The notes under the pieces were generated by a model. It made no database searches. It saw only the letters and a program-made list of their open reading frames with translations, and had not been told where the DNA came from. Positions 54,819 through 62,897 of a stretch of 64,000 nt of DNA are shown here, piece by piece. This DNA comes from Pontibacter diazotrophicus (lineage in GTDB: Bacteria > Bacteroidota > Bacteroidia > Cytophagales > Hymenobacteraceae): NCBI RefSeq assembly GCF_003367245.1, contig NZ_QRGR01000026.1, positions 1-64,000 of the forward strand. Direction: 5' to 3'. A program made the translations under genes and the position numbers. Numbering within the stretch: position 1 is the first letter of the stretch; the number at the start of each line of letters is the position of its first letter.

Positions 54819-54851
54819 AAAGGCTGCCTGAGATGTTCTCTGGCAGCCTTT
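54819..54851 (-). terminator. Terminator after icd
   Basis: The 10-bp stem AAAGGCTGCC/GGCAGCCTTT (54819-54828 with 54842-54851), minus strand followed by TTTTTATTGC. It lies 22 bases past the isocitrate dehydrogenase stop. Confidence 0.85.
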
Positions 54852-54873
54852 CCTTTTATACTTGATACTTCTC

Positions 54874-57102
54874 CTAGAAACTAGCTAGTGCACTATTCAA
54901 GGTTTCGCTTGGGCGCATGGCTTTAACAGCTTTGTCTGTATCCGGGTGGAAATAGCCGCCTAGCTCTACAGACTGGCCTTGTACGGAATTCAGCTCACTT
55001 ACAATCTTCTCTTCGTTCTCGCCCAGCTCCTTCGCCAGTTTTGAGAATCTTTCCTCTAGCTCTTTATCTTTAGACTGCTCAGCCAAAGCCTCTGCCCAAT
55101 AAAGCGCCAGGTAGAAGTGGCTACCGCGGTTGTCGATACCTCCCACTCTGCGGGTTGGTGACTTGTCTTTCTCCAGGAACTCTGCGTTTGCTTTGTTCAG
55201 GGCTTCTGCTAACACCTCAGCCTTTCCGTTTTTGGACTTGTAAGCCAGGTCTTCCAACGAAACAGCAAGGGCCAGAAACTCACCCAGCGAATCCCAGCGC
55301 AGGTAGTTCTCTTCCATGAACTGCTCCACGTGCTTCGGTGCAGATCCACCGGCACCTGTCTCAAAAAGGCCACCGCCATTCAGAAGCGGAACAATGGAAA
55401 GCATTTTGGCACTGGTACCCAGCTCTAAAATCGGAAATAAATCTGTTAAGTAGTCGCGCAGCACGTTGCCTGTTACAGAAATAGTGTCTTTGCCAGCTCT
55501 GGCACGCTCTAGGGTATAACGCATCGCCTCTACCGGAGACATGATTTTGATTTCAAGGCCATTCGTGTCATGGTCCTGCAGGTAGCGGTTTACTTTCTCA
55601 ATTAGGTTAGCATCGTGTGCTCTGTTCGAATCCAGCCAGAAGATAGCAGGTGTGTTCGTGATTCTTGCTCTGGTTACAGCCAGTTTCACCCAGTCCTGAA
55701 TAGGGAGGTCTTTGGTCTGTGTCATTCTGAAGATATCACCTTCTTCTACTTTTTGCTCCAGCAGGATATTACCGGATGCATCTACCACGCGCACAGTACC
55801 ACTTTCTGTCATCTCGAAAGTTTTATCGTGCGAACCATATTCTTCCGCCTTTTGGGCCATCAGTCCAATGTTCGGAACAGTACCCATGGTGGTCACATTA
55901 AAAGCGCCGTTCTCTTTATGGAAATCGATTACTTCCTGATAAATACCGGCATAGCTACGGTCCGGGATAATGGCTTTGGTATCGTGCAACTGGCCATCAG
56001 GTCCCCACATTTTACCGGAAGAACGGATGGCTGCCGGCATAGAGGCATCAATGATCACATCACTTGGCACGTGCAGGTTAGTGATTCCCTTATCAGAGTT
56101 AACCATCGCCAGCTTAGGCCCTTTTTCATAGGCGGCCTTCAGGTCAGCTTCTATTTCGGAGCGCTTGTCTTCAGGCAGATTTTTGATTTTAGCATATACA
56201 TCGCCTAGACCATTGTTAGGAGACACTCCTAGCTCCTCGAAAGTAGCTGCGTGCTTCTCGAACACATCTTTGAAGAAAACCGTAACCGCATGCCCAAACA
56301 TAATAGGGTCAGACACCTTCATCATGGTTGCTTTCAGGTGAAGCGATAACAGTACGTCATTCTTTTTTGCGTCCTCTATCTCCTTTTCCAAAAAGGAGCG
56401 CAATGCCTTTCTGCTCATTACAGCAGAATCGATCACTTCGCCTTCCTTCAGGCTTGTCTTCTCTTTCAGCGATTTGGTGCTACCGTCAGCAGCAACGAAT
56501 TCTATCTTAACATCACCGGCCTTTTCCACAACAGCAGACTTTTCGCTACCATAAAAATCGCCTCCGTCCATATGGGCCACATGCGTTTTTGAATCAGAGC
56601 TCCATTCTCCCATAGAGTGTGGGTTCTTTTTAGCGTATTGTTTTACAGCCTCTGCTACTCTGCGGTCAGAGTTTCCTTCCCGTAGAACAGGGTTCACAGC
56701 GCTACCAAGAATCCTGGCATAGCGCGCTTTCGTTTCCTTTTCAGCATCATTTTTAGGCTCCGACGGGTAGTCCGGGATGTTGTATCCCTGCCCCTGAAGT
56801 TCTTTAATGGCTGCTGTTAATTGCGGAATAGAGGCGCTGATATTCGGTAGCTTGATGATATTGGCTTCCGGAGTTTTCGCTAACTCTCCCAGGTAAGCCA
56901 GGTCATCGTTTTGTTTCTGGTCTTCGGTCAGGTTTTCAGGGAAAGTGGCGATGATGCGTCCGGCAAGTGAGATGTCTCTTGTTTCTACCTCAATACCAGC
57001 GGCCTTTGTAAAGGTCTCTACGATTGGCAGGAAAGAGCGTGTTGCCAACGCTGGCGCTTCATCAGTTATGGTATAAACAATTTTAGCTGATTTTTCTGTC
57101 AT
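54874..57102 (-). CDS. icd: NADP-dependent isocitrate dehydrogenase, monomeric type
   Basis: A 742-residue cytoplasmic enzyme with the size and sequence of the monomeric IDH class (about 740). Visible blocks are KIVYTITDEAPALATRSFLP at the start, IKLPNISASIPQL, SDRRVAEAVKQYAKKNPHSM, LSLHLKATMMKVSDPIMFGH, GTVPNIGLMAQKAEEYGSHD, FWLDSNRAHDANLI and ENYLRWDSLGEFLAL. It oxidises isocitrate to 2-oxoglutarate in the TCA cycle, supplying NADPH. It is a single gene with a strong terminator; the 278 bases upstream hold its promoter. Confidence 0.97.
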   Translation of the reverse strand: MTEKSAKIVYTITDEAPALATRSFLPIVETFTKAAGIEVETRDISLAGRIIATFPENLTEDQKQNDDLAYLGELAKTPEANIIKLPNISASIPQLTAAIKELQGQGYNIPDYPSEPKNDAEKETKARYARILGSAVNPVLREGNSDRRVAEAVKQYAKKNPHSMGEWSSDSKTHVAHMDGGDFYGSEKSAVVEKAGDVKIEFVAADGSTKSLKEKTSLKEGEVIDSAVMSRKALRSFLEKEIEDAKKNDVLLSLHLKATMMKVSDPIMFGHAVTVFFKDVFEKHAATFEELGVSPNNGLGDVYAKIKNLPEDKRSEIEADLKAAYEKGPKLAMVNSDKGITNLHVPSDVIIDASMPAAIRSSGKMWGPDGQLHDTKAIIPDRSYAGIYQEVIDFHKENGAFNVTTMGTVPNIGLMAQKAEEYGSHDKTFEMTESGTVRVVDASGNILLEQKVEEGDIFRMTQTKDLPIQDWVKLAVTRARITNTPAIFWLDSNRAHDANLIEKVNRYLQDHDTNGLEIKIMSPVEAMRYTLERARAGKDTISVTGNVLRDYLTDLFPILELGTSAKMLSIVPLLNGGGLFETGAGGSAPKHVEQFMEENYLRWDSLGEFLALAVSLEDLAYKSKNGKAEVLAEALNKANAEFLEKDKSPTRRVGGIDNRGSHFYLALYWAEALAEQSKDKELEERFSKLAKELGENEEKIVSELNSVQGQSVELGGYFHPDTDKAVKAMRPSETLNSALASF

Positions 57103-57380
57103 TTTATTCTTTCAGTTTAATTTATATTAACACCATTGAGGTGAGTGAGTACAAGTTATAATAGCAAATATAAGAGTCTTTTTAATATAGGCTAATTCAG
57201 AACAGGCTTTCCTACTATACGTGTAAACTAACATTGAGCCTGCTCTACTATACAAAATCTGCTATTCCGCTAAAGGATTCTGAACCTGGTGACAATATCA
57301 GGAAAGTATAGTTTAGCTATCTGTAGAAAGTGATGCCTGGAAAAGCGCCACTAAAAGCACAACAGCTTTTACACACTACA

Positions 57381-58919
57381 TTAGTGCAGCAATAGCTGGG
57401 GTTGATTATTATGCCATTTCAGCCTTCCTACTTCCCGCCATGGCCTGTCAATTTGCTTCTGTAGATAATTTTTCTCCCAGTTAAACTGTACGGTCGCCTC
57501 TTTGCCCAGTACTCTGAAAGTAGCGTCCTGTAACGGTATGTTATGCTTTGCAGCCCAGAACGCAGTAAACTTTACCAGTCCGTCCTTTACCTGGGCTGTA
57601 TCTTCAGGATAAGCGCCAATGGTCCGGGACCATTTGGTGAACATCCTGCCAAAGCTGTAAACAGAGGCCTTTCCTTGCCTGTCGATGATGGGTAACCAAG
57701 CCGTCTCCTTGTTTGGAGCGACATATTCCACAGCCAGTATGTTGTAGCTGCCTTCTTGAAAACCAGTGTATATCAGGTTTTCTGTTACACCCAACAGCTT
57801 CGCATTGATGACTTCCAGAGGAAGAAATATTTTTGCAGTATAGGAGCGGAGCGTTGATGTACCAGTGTATGCGCTGGCATTGATAACCAAAGGAGCATGC
57901 AGCAACTTAATCAGTTGGGCCAACACGAGGTAACAGGTGAAGAAATACAGCAGCTTCACTTTTACCTCCTCCCGCTGCGTGCCGCTGTTGCCGTTTGCCT
58001 CTTGCTTTACCTGCCCGTTCTCCGGCAATACAACTAAAAAGGGCTTCAACCACGAAAATTGGTGCATAGTGAATATGCTGTTACTGCGCCTCCCCTCCTT
58101 TCCACTGATTTTAGACCAGAAACTATCCGGCAGCAACAGCATGTATACCCCGGCAAAGGTGAGGCCGAAGGAGGGTATAGGAAAGGTGAAGACAATACCC
58201 AAATGCATGCTTACGCCAAATAACGCCAGCCAAGGCCTGATTTTCCGGAAAGGCAGCAGGAAGATAAACAGCACCTCGAACAGCATTACCATATAGCCCA
58301 GGCCCATTACAAGCTCCTTCTGGTTCAGCAGCCAAAAATGAGCGGTGTAGATTTGGTTCGGAAGCGAGGCAGGTAGCCATACACCTAGTCCTTTCAGCCA
58401 CATAGCAGATGCCGCTTTATGGAAAAAGGAATCTACGTATTGGAGGCAGAGCACCAGCAGAACTGGTAAGAAATAATAGACTTTTCGCACCTTCTGCTCT
58501 CCCGCCTGAGGCGCTTGAAGCTTATACAGAAAATTATCTACAGACCATGTGCTGGCAATAGGCAGTATAATCAGCAGAAAGCTAAGGCCGACTAAAGCAG
58601 CATCAAAATGATACTTGACAGTGGTAAAAGAAGAGAAGAAAACCAGTACCAGCACATAATTGATAATGGCAACGGTTCTGGTAAAAAAGCCTATTAACAG
58701 AAAGAACAGCACGCCTAACCAGCCAAGCAGCACCAGCGAAAAGCTGAGTTCCGCCTCCACTATATAAGGTATGGGGTCGAAGTAGAGGTGGCGGAAGTAA
58801 AAAACTTTTGCCACTTCTATTAGCAGGATAAGGCTGAAGAAAACCCGGAAGGCACTTAATCCTAAACCAGTAACTCGTGTCTGACAAAGTTTTTTAAACT
58901 TAGCGTAAAAAGGGAGCAT
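57381..58919 (-). CDS. HTTM (gamma-carboxylase-like) membrane protein
   Basis: A 512-residue inner-membrane protein with about eight to ten TM helices in the first 340 residues and a soluble C-terminal region. The N-terminal part matches the HTTM fold of vitamin K-dependent carboxylase-like proteins (LGLSAFRVFFSLILLIEVAK, FFHKAASAMWLKGLGVWLPA, then SMHLGIVFTFPIPSFGLTFA). The function of bacterial members is mostly unknown. Transcribed alone. Confidence 0.8.
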   Translation of the reverse strand: MLPFYAKFKKLCQTRVTGLGLSAFRVFFSLILLIEVAKVFYFRHLYFDPIPYIVEAELSFSLVLLGWLGVLFFLLIGFFTRTVAIINYVLVLVFFSSFTTVKYHFDAALVGLSFLLIILPIASTWSVDNFLYKLQAPQAGEQKVRKVYYFLPVLLVLCLQYVDSFFHKAASAMWLKGLGVWLPASLPNQIYTAHFWLLNQKELVMGLGYMVMLFEVLFIFLLPFRKIRPWLALFGVSMHLGIVFTFPIPSFGLTFAGVYMLLLPDSFWSKISGKEGRRSNSIFTMHQFSWLKPFLVVLPENGQVKQEANGNSGTQREEVKVKLLYFFTCYLVLAQLIKLLHAPLVINASAYTGTSTLRSYTAKIFLPLEVINAKLLGVTENLIYTGFQEGSYNILAVEYVAPNKETAWLPIIDRQGKASVYSFGRMFTKWSRTIGAYPEDTAQVKDGLVKFTAFWAAKHNIPLQDATFRVLGKEATVQFNWEKNYLQKQIDRPWREVGRLKWHNNQPQLLLH

Positions 58920-59081
58920 GCGTACGTTTGCAGTAACAGGGCAAGGAGAGAGCTTTAGAGCTAACCCGGGGGCTAAGCTATAAAATATTTTCTACTATAG
59001 CTTAACCGGCTACCTCCTACACCTGCACCCGTACCTGAAAAGCAGCAGGTGAAATCTAAAGTTCAGTGGAGAGAGGCTGCC

Positions 59082-59708
59082 TTAGAGGCTCTCCTGCTCC
59101 TGTAGGAGCTTTATTACCAGTTCGTCGCTTATTTGGGAGAACTCTTCATAAAACTGCCCTACAGCCTGGAAGTAAGGAGGCACCAGCAGGCATATCACTT
59201 CATCTACCATACTATCAATTTTGTCATAAGCAGAGGAGGATGCAACAGGTACAGCTACCACAATTTTACGCGGTTGTTCTTTTTTTACCAGTTCTATTGT
59301 TGCCATCAGTGTTTTGCCGGTAGCAACACCGTCATCCACAATAATTACTAGCCGGTCTTTCAGGGTCACATGCTCCCGGTCACCCATAAAAAGGCTGTAC
59401 TTCTGGCGCAGGTTTTCCCGGATGCGTTCAACTTCGGCCTCGATGTACTCCGCTGGCACCTCCGCCCTTTCATCCACCGTAACGCTCTCGAGGCTGACAG
59501 ACCCGATGGCGAATTCTGAATTAGATGGGTGTCCGATCTTTTTTGAAAGCGTGACTTCCAGCGGCATCCCCAGGCGCTTCGCAATGGGAGCAGCCACTGG
59601 CACGCCACCCCGTGGAATAGCTAGTACAGCGCCCTGCTCTCCCCTGTATTTCTCCAGCCGGTCTGCCAGCAGCAGCGCCGCCTCTTTTCTGTTTCGTATA
59701 CGTTCCAT
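59082..59708 (-). CDS. Phosphoribosyltransferase-domain protein
   Basis: A 208-residue cytoplasmic protein starting MERIRNRKEAALLLADRLEK at 59708; an upstream extension to 59807 would be translated from repeat DNA and was rejected. It has the type I PRTase fold: LAIPRGGVPVAAPIAKRLG at the pyrophosphate loop and the PRPP-binding motif VIIVDDGVATGKTLM. Such stand-alone proteins often pair with an alpha/beta hydrolase, sometimes fused to it; here the hydrolase gene is just upstream on the same strand, separated by a repeat element (59714-59862). Substrate unknown. Confidence 0.85.
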   Translation of the reverse strand: MERIRNRKEAALLLADRLEKYRGEQGAVLAIPRGGVPVAAPIAKRLGMPLEVTLSKKIGHPSNSEFAIGSVSLESVTVDERAEVPAEYIEAEVERIRENLRQKYSLFMGDREHVTLKDRLVIIVDDGVATGKTLMATIELVKKEQPRKIVVAVPVASSSAYDKIDSMVDEVICLLVPPYFQAVGQFYEEFSQISDELVIKLLQEQESL

Positions 59709-59713
59709 AAAAA

Positions 59714-59862
59714 TCAATTTTGAATGACTGAATTTTGAATAACTGAATTTGAAAGCCAGACATTTGAGTTGCGGGCGCCCAAGCAGGCAAGCTGGAACTG
59801 CCTGCATATCAATTCTATTTTTATTAAATATTCAAAATTCAGTTATTCAAAATTCAAAATTA
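59714..59862. repeat. Short inverted-repeat element, TTTTGAAT family, copy 1
   Basis: About 149 bp bounded by AT-rich inverted repeats. AATTTTGAATAACTGAATTT at 59731-59750 is a perfect 20-bp inverted match to 59835-59854, and the outer sequence TCAATTTTGAATGACTGA starts at 59714. The same 35-base left end recurs at 61365 with two differences. The interior is GC-richer and has no gene. It sits between the PRTase and hydrolase genes and touches the hydrolase stop codon. Confidence 0.65.
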
Positions 59863-59863
59863 A

Positions 59864-60547
59864 TTACGGTTGGCTCTGCCGCAGCGGCTGCTGCTTTTTG
59901 GGCGCGAGGTACTTCCTAAACCAATCGGTGGCCAATTGTGCCGCCATTTCCAGTGCCCCCGGCTCTTCGAAAAGGTGTGTGGCATCCGGTACAATCTCTA
60001 CATCTTTGATGCCCAGCAGTTGGTTGCTTGCCTGGATGTTCATCTCCAGCACGTTTTCATCTTTTCCGCCCACAATGAGCAAAACAGGAGACTTCACGTC
60101 TGGCAGGGCCGTATCGGCTAAGTCGGGCCGCCCTCCCCTACTCACCACGCACTGGATAATATCTCCTCCTAAAGCAGCAGCGGCACCCAGGGCAGCTGCC
60201 GCACCTGTGCTAGCACCAAAATAGGCAAAGTTATAGGTATTGGTTCTTGGGTCTTTCTGAAGCCAATAGGTGGTTTCAATCATACGCTGGGTCAACAGCG
60301 GAATATCAAACGGCTTGCTTCCCTCCTCATCTTCTTCGGGAGTAAGTAAATCGAAAAGCAAGGTGCCAAAGCTAGAATTTTGCAGGTGCTCCGCCACAAA
60401 TCGGTTCCGCTCGCTGAGACGGCTACTGCCACTTCCATGCGCAAAGACCACGAGGCCTTTTGCTTCTTCCGGAATGGCGAGGTCTCCGATTAGCGCCGCA
60501 TCCGGCATATCAATTCGTACACTTTCGTTAATAATATAGTTTGCCAT
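59864..60547 (-). CDS. Alpha/beta hydrolase (dienelactone hydrolase-like)
   Basis: A 227-residue cytoplasmic hydrolase. The catalytic triad is visible: nucleophile Ser in AYFGASTGAAAAL, Asp in IVGGKDENVL and His in PDATHLFEEPGAL; the oxyanion hole region is VVFAHGSGSSRLSERN. Family members cleave esters or lactones. It lies upstream of the phosphoribosyltransferase gene on the same strand, a pairing also found as a fusion in other bacteria, so they probably work together. The tail KKQQPLRQSQP ends next to the repeat element. Confidence 0.85.
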   Translation of the reverse strand: MANYIINESVRIDMPDAALIGDLAIPEEAKGLVVFAHGSGSSRLSERNRFVAEHLQNSSFGTLLFDLLTPEEDEEGSKPFDIPLLTQRMIETTYWLQKDPRTNTYNFAYFGASTGAAAALGAAAALGGDIIQCVVSRGGRPDLADTALPDVKSPVLLIVGGKDENVLEMNIQASNQLLGIKDVEIVPDATHLFEEPGALEMAAQLATDWFRKYLAPKKQQPLRQSQP

Positions 60548-60683
60548 AGTTTATTTGTATAGTTCAGACAGCGGCCATGTTACCAAAGCCTACTATGGAG
60601 GTACGACCTCCCCCATCCAAAGTTCAAAGGGCACAACTCCCTACCTGCCATCTACCGTAATCAGTATACTGGAACCAATTACT

Positions 60684-61364
60684 ATGCGACACTTCATCCC
60701 CCTTCTACTATTACTCCTTTCCTTTAACAGCGCATGCACTCCTGAGCAGCAGAACTCGGATGATGAAAGAACCTTAAGCAGCAGCGGCATAGATTCGCTG
60801 GAAGCAGTGCAGGAGGAGCCGCAGCGCAAGGAGGACACCCCCGGCACCGATACAATGAGCTTTGAAGTCGCTTTTGAACATTTTTTCAGAGCGCTGCAGG
60901 CAGGAGACACCGTGGGGCTGAACCAGTTCGTTTCGCCCGAGCGGGGACTTTGGCTGATAGAGCAACCGGGTGCTGTGCCGGCTTACACGCACTTCCAGAA
61001 TATACAGGCTGTGCAACGTAGTTATCAGAACCAGCCCTTTACTTCCATAACGGAGCAAATGCAGGAGTGTGACCTGCAGGAGCGGCAGGAGTTCCCGGAG
61101 TTCGACTGTGCCTGGATGGATAGGGGCCGTTCGGGCTTCGCAGAGGACGGCTGCTTCTTCCGTGACGCGACCGACTTTCACACCTCTGACATGTGGCAGT
61201 ATGCCAATCTCAACCCAGAGCAGGAAGAGCAGGTACAGCGTATGCAGCAGCAGGTACAGAAAACCGTATTGCACACCCGCACATCCTATCGCTTCCATTT
61301 TGCCCATGATGGCGAAAGGTGGCGCCTGCTCTTTGCGGACCTCCGCGTACCCTGCAGCGCATAA
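60684..61364 (+). CDS. Hypothetical lipoprotein, 226 residues
   Basis: The start at 60684 gives a lipoprotein signal (MRHFIPLLLLLLSFNSAC, then TPEQQ, Cys18); an in-frame ATG at 60555 would bury that signal and was rejected. After an acidic disordered linker (about 20-55) comes a soluble domain beginning MSFEVAFEHFFRALQAGDTV, with WLIEQPGAVPAYTHFQ and a C-terminal WRLLFADLRVPCSA. The layout suggests an NTF2/SnoaL-like fold, but I cannot assign a family firmly. Divergent from the hydrolase gene. Confidence 0.65.
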   Translation: MRHFIPLLLLLLSFNSACTPEQQNSDDERTLSSSGIDSLEAVQEEPQRKEDTPGTDTMSFEVAFEHFFRALQAGDTVGLNQFVSPERGLWLIEQPGAVPAYTHFQNIQAVQRSYQNQPFTSITEQMQECDLQERQEFPEFDCAWMDRGRSGFAEDGCFFRDATDFHTSDMWQYANLNPEQEEQVQRMQQQVQKTVLHTRTSYRFHFAHDGERWRLLFADLRVPCSA

Positions 61365-61514
61365 TCAATTTTGAATGACTGACTTTTGAATAATTGAATA
61401 GAAAACATGTACGTAAAAGAATCCGATCGTATCCTACAAGTCAAAAGTAACAAGCCTTTTAACGTTCGCTCAGCCACTCATTCAAAAGTCATTATTCAGT
61501 TATTCATAATTAAG
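61365..61514. repeat. Short inverted-repeat element, TTTTGAAT family, copy 2
   Basis: About 150 bp. The left end (61365-61399) matches the left end of copy 1 (59714-59748) at 33 of 35 bases. The right end is an imperfect inverted copy (61479-61514, ACTTTTGAAT and TTATGAATAACTGAAT on the reverse). No gene is inside. It starts directly at the lipoprotein stop codon and ends just before the endonuclease V start. Confidence 0.65.
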
Positions 61515-61516
61515 AA

Positions 61517-62203
61517 ATGGCCTACTACAGAAGCTTTGATGCTCCCCCACCCGACCCAGCTATTTTAAAGCAGCTCACAGAACAACAAAACGAGATGCAA
61601 CAGCGGGTACTGTTACAGAAACCGGACTTTAACCTGAAACTGATTGCGGGCTGCGATTCCTCTTTTATCGGTGAAGACACTATCCTATCGGTGTTCGTAC
61701 TGCTAAAGTATCCTGAGCTGGAAATAGTGGAGAAAGTATGGCACCACGGGCCCGTGGAATTACCTTATATCCCAGGTTTCCTGGCCTTCAGAGAAGCTCC
61801 CAACCTGCTAAAAGCCTACGAAAAGCTACAGCAAAAGCCTGACTTGATTATGGTAGACGGACACGGCATCTCCCACCCGCGCAAGTTGGGCATCGCTACA
61901 CACCTGGGGCTGCACCTGAACAAGCCCACGATGGGCGTCGCTAAAAAGGTACTGGTAGGCAAGTATACACAGCCTGCTATCACCAAAGGTTCTCTGTCGC
62001 CTTTAGTCTATAAAGATGAAGTGATCGCCAACGTACTCCGCACCAAAGACAAGGTCAAGCCCGTGTTTGTATCGCCCGGCCACCTGATGGACCTGGCATC
62101 TGCCACGGAAATAGCCATGGCTTGTGCTTTGAAGCATAAATTGCCGGAGCCTACCAGGTTGGCGGATCATTATGCGGCGGTGTTTAAGAAGGAGGTAAAG
62201 TAG
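61517..62203 (+). CDS. nfi: Endonuclease V
   Basis: A 228-residue DNA repair nuclease. Family residues are in place: Asp47 in IAGCDSSFIG, the wedge motif PYIPGFLAFRE (83-93) with Glu93, and Asp114 in IMVDGHGISHPRKLGIATHL. These three acids bind magnesium. It cuts the second phosphodiester 3' to deoxyinosine in damaged DNA and in RNA containing inosine. It starts immediately after a short inverted-repeat element and ends 4 bases before the GxxExxY element, so it is boxed in by repeats. Confidence 0.95.
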   Translation: MAYYRSFDAPPPDPAILKQLTEQQNEMQQRVLLQKPDFNLKLIAGCDSSFIGEDTILSVFVLLKYPELEIVEKVWHHGPVELPYIPGFLAFREAPNLLKAYEKLQQKPDLIMVDGHGISHPRKLGIATHLGLHLNKPTMGVAKKVLVGKYTQPAITKGSLSPLVYKDEVIANVLRTKDKVKPVFVSPGHLMDLASATEIAMACALKHKLPEPTRLADHYAAVFKKEVK

Positions 62204-62207
62204 CATT

Positions 62208-62753
62208 TGTCTGAATCAGGATTTGCAGGATGTGTAAGGATGTACAGGATTCTTTTTATTATGAAGTATTAATTTAATTGGTTTTTAGAATCTTAGCCAA
62301 AGCGGATGCAGTTAGATGAAATAACTTATAAAGTTATAGGATGTGCCATGAAGGTGCATAATACCCTTGGAAGTGGTTTTCAGGAAGTAATTTATCAGCG
62401 GTGCCTTGCTCTTGAAATGCAACAGGCTGAACTGAACTTTGAGCGGGAAAAGGAGCAGGTTATTTACTACAATGATATAGAAGTTGGCAGCAGAAGGGCA
62501 GATTTCATTGTTGAGAATAGTATTATAGTGGAATTAAAAGCTATCATCAATCTGGAAAACATTCATTTAGCCCAGGCAAAAAACTATACGGTAGCCTACA
62601 ATTTCCCATTAGGTCTACTCGTCAACTTTGGCGCACTCAGCCTTCATTACAAAAAGGTGTTCAACAATAGTTACAAATTAACTTCATAATCCTTTTTTAC
62701 ACCTCCAGAAATCCTATGCATCCTTCCCAATCCTGCAAATCCTGATTCAGACA
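62208..62753. mobile_element. 546-bp element with terminal inverted repeats carrying a GxxExxY gene
   Basis: The left end (TGTCTGAATCAGGATTTG at 62208) and right end (same sequence inverted, ending 62753) are identical for the first 24 bases and similar for about 44. Each end has TGTCTGAATC then four AGGAT pentamers spaced 4, 5 and 4 bases apart. Inside is a single gene (62306-62689) for a nuclease-fold protein. A 145-bp copy of the same ends without the gene is at 40507-40651. Inference: a small mobile unit whose ends are recognised by the encoded protein or by another recombinase. Confidence 0.75.
62306..62689 (+). CDS. GxxExxY protein, PD-(D/E)xK nuclease-like
   Basis: A 127-residue cytoplasmic protein of the GxxExxY family, whose function is not known. 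The name motif is GFQEVIY (24-30). The rest fits a minimal PD-(D/E)xK nuclease core: Glu27, Asp66 in RRADF, Glu76 and Lys78 in VELKAI, and a RecB-type QxxxY (Gln90, Tyr94 in QAKNY). The starting residues MQLDEITYKVIGCAMKVHNT are typical. It is the only gene within an inverted-repeat element and lies 94 bases inside the left end. DNA or RNA cleavage is predicted from the motifs; a role in moving or maintaining the element is inference. Confidence 0.85.
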   Translation: MQLDEITYKVIGCAMKVHNTLGSGFQEVIYQRCLALEMQQAELNFEREKEQVIYYNDIEVGSRRADFIVENSIIVELKAIINLENIHLAQAKNYTVAYNFPLGLLVNFGALSLHYKKVFNNSYKLTS

Positions 62754-62897
62754 ATCACCTGCCATTCTGTCTTAAAACCCGCAAAACACCTTTCTAAATC
62801 ATGACATAATTACATAAAAACTACCTGAAAGTACCATTGGTGCGTAAGTTGATGATAGAGTTACTGTAAGTGAAACCAAAGGAAAACAGACAAAGAC

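Noticed and set aside
59711..59807. N-terminal extension of the phosphoribosyltransferase
   Set aside because: The extra 33 codons are encoded by the inverted-repeat element and look like repeat translation (FSYSKFSHSK).
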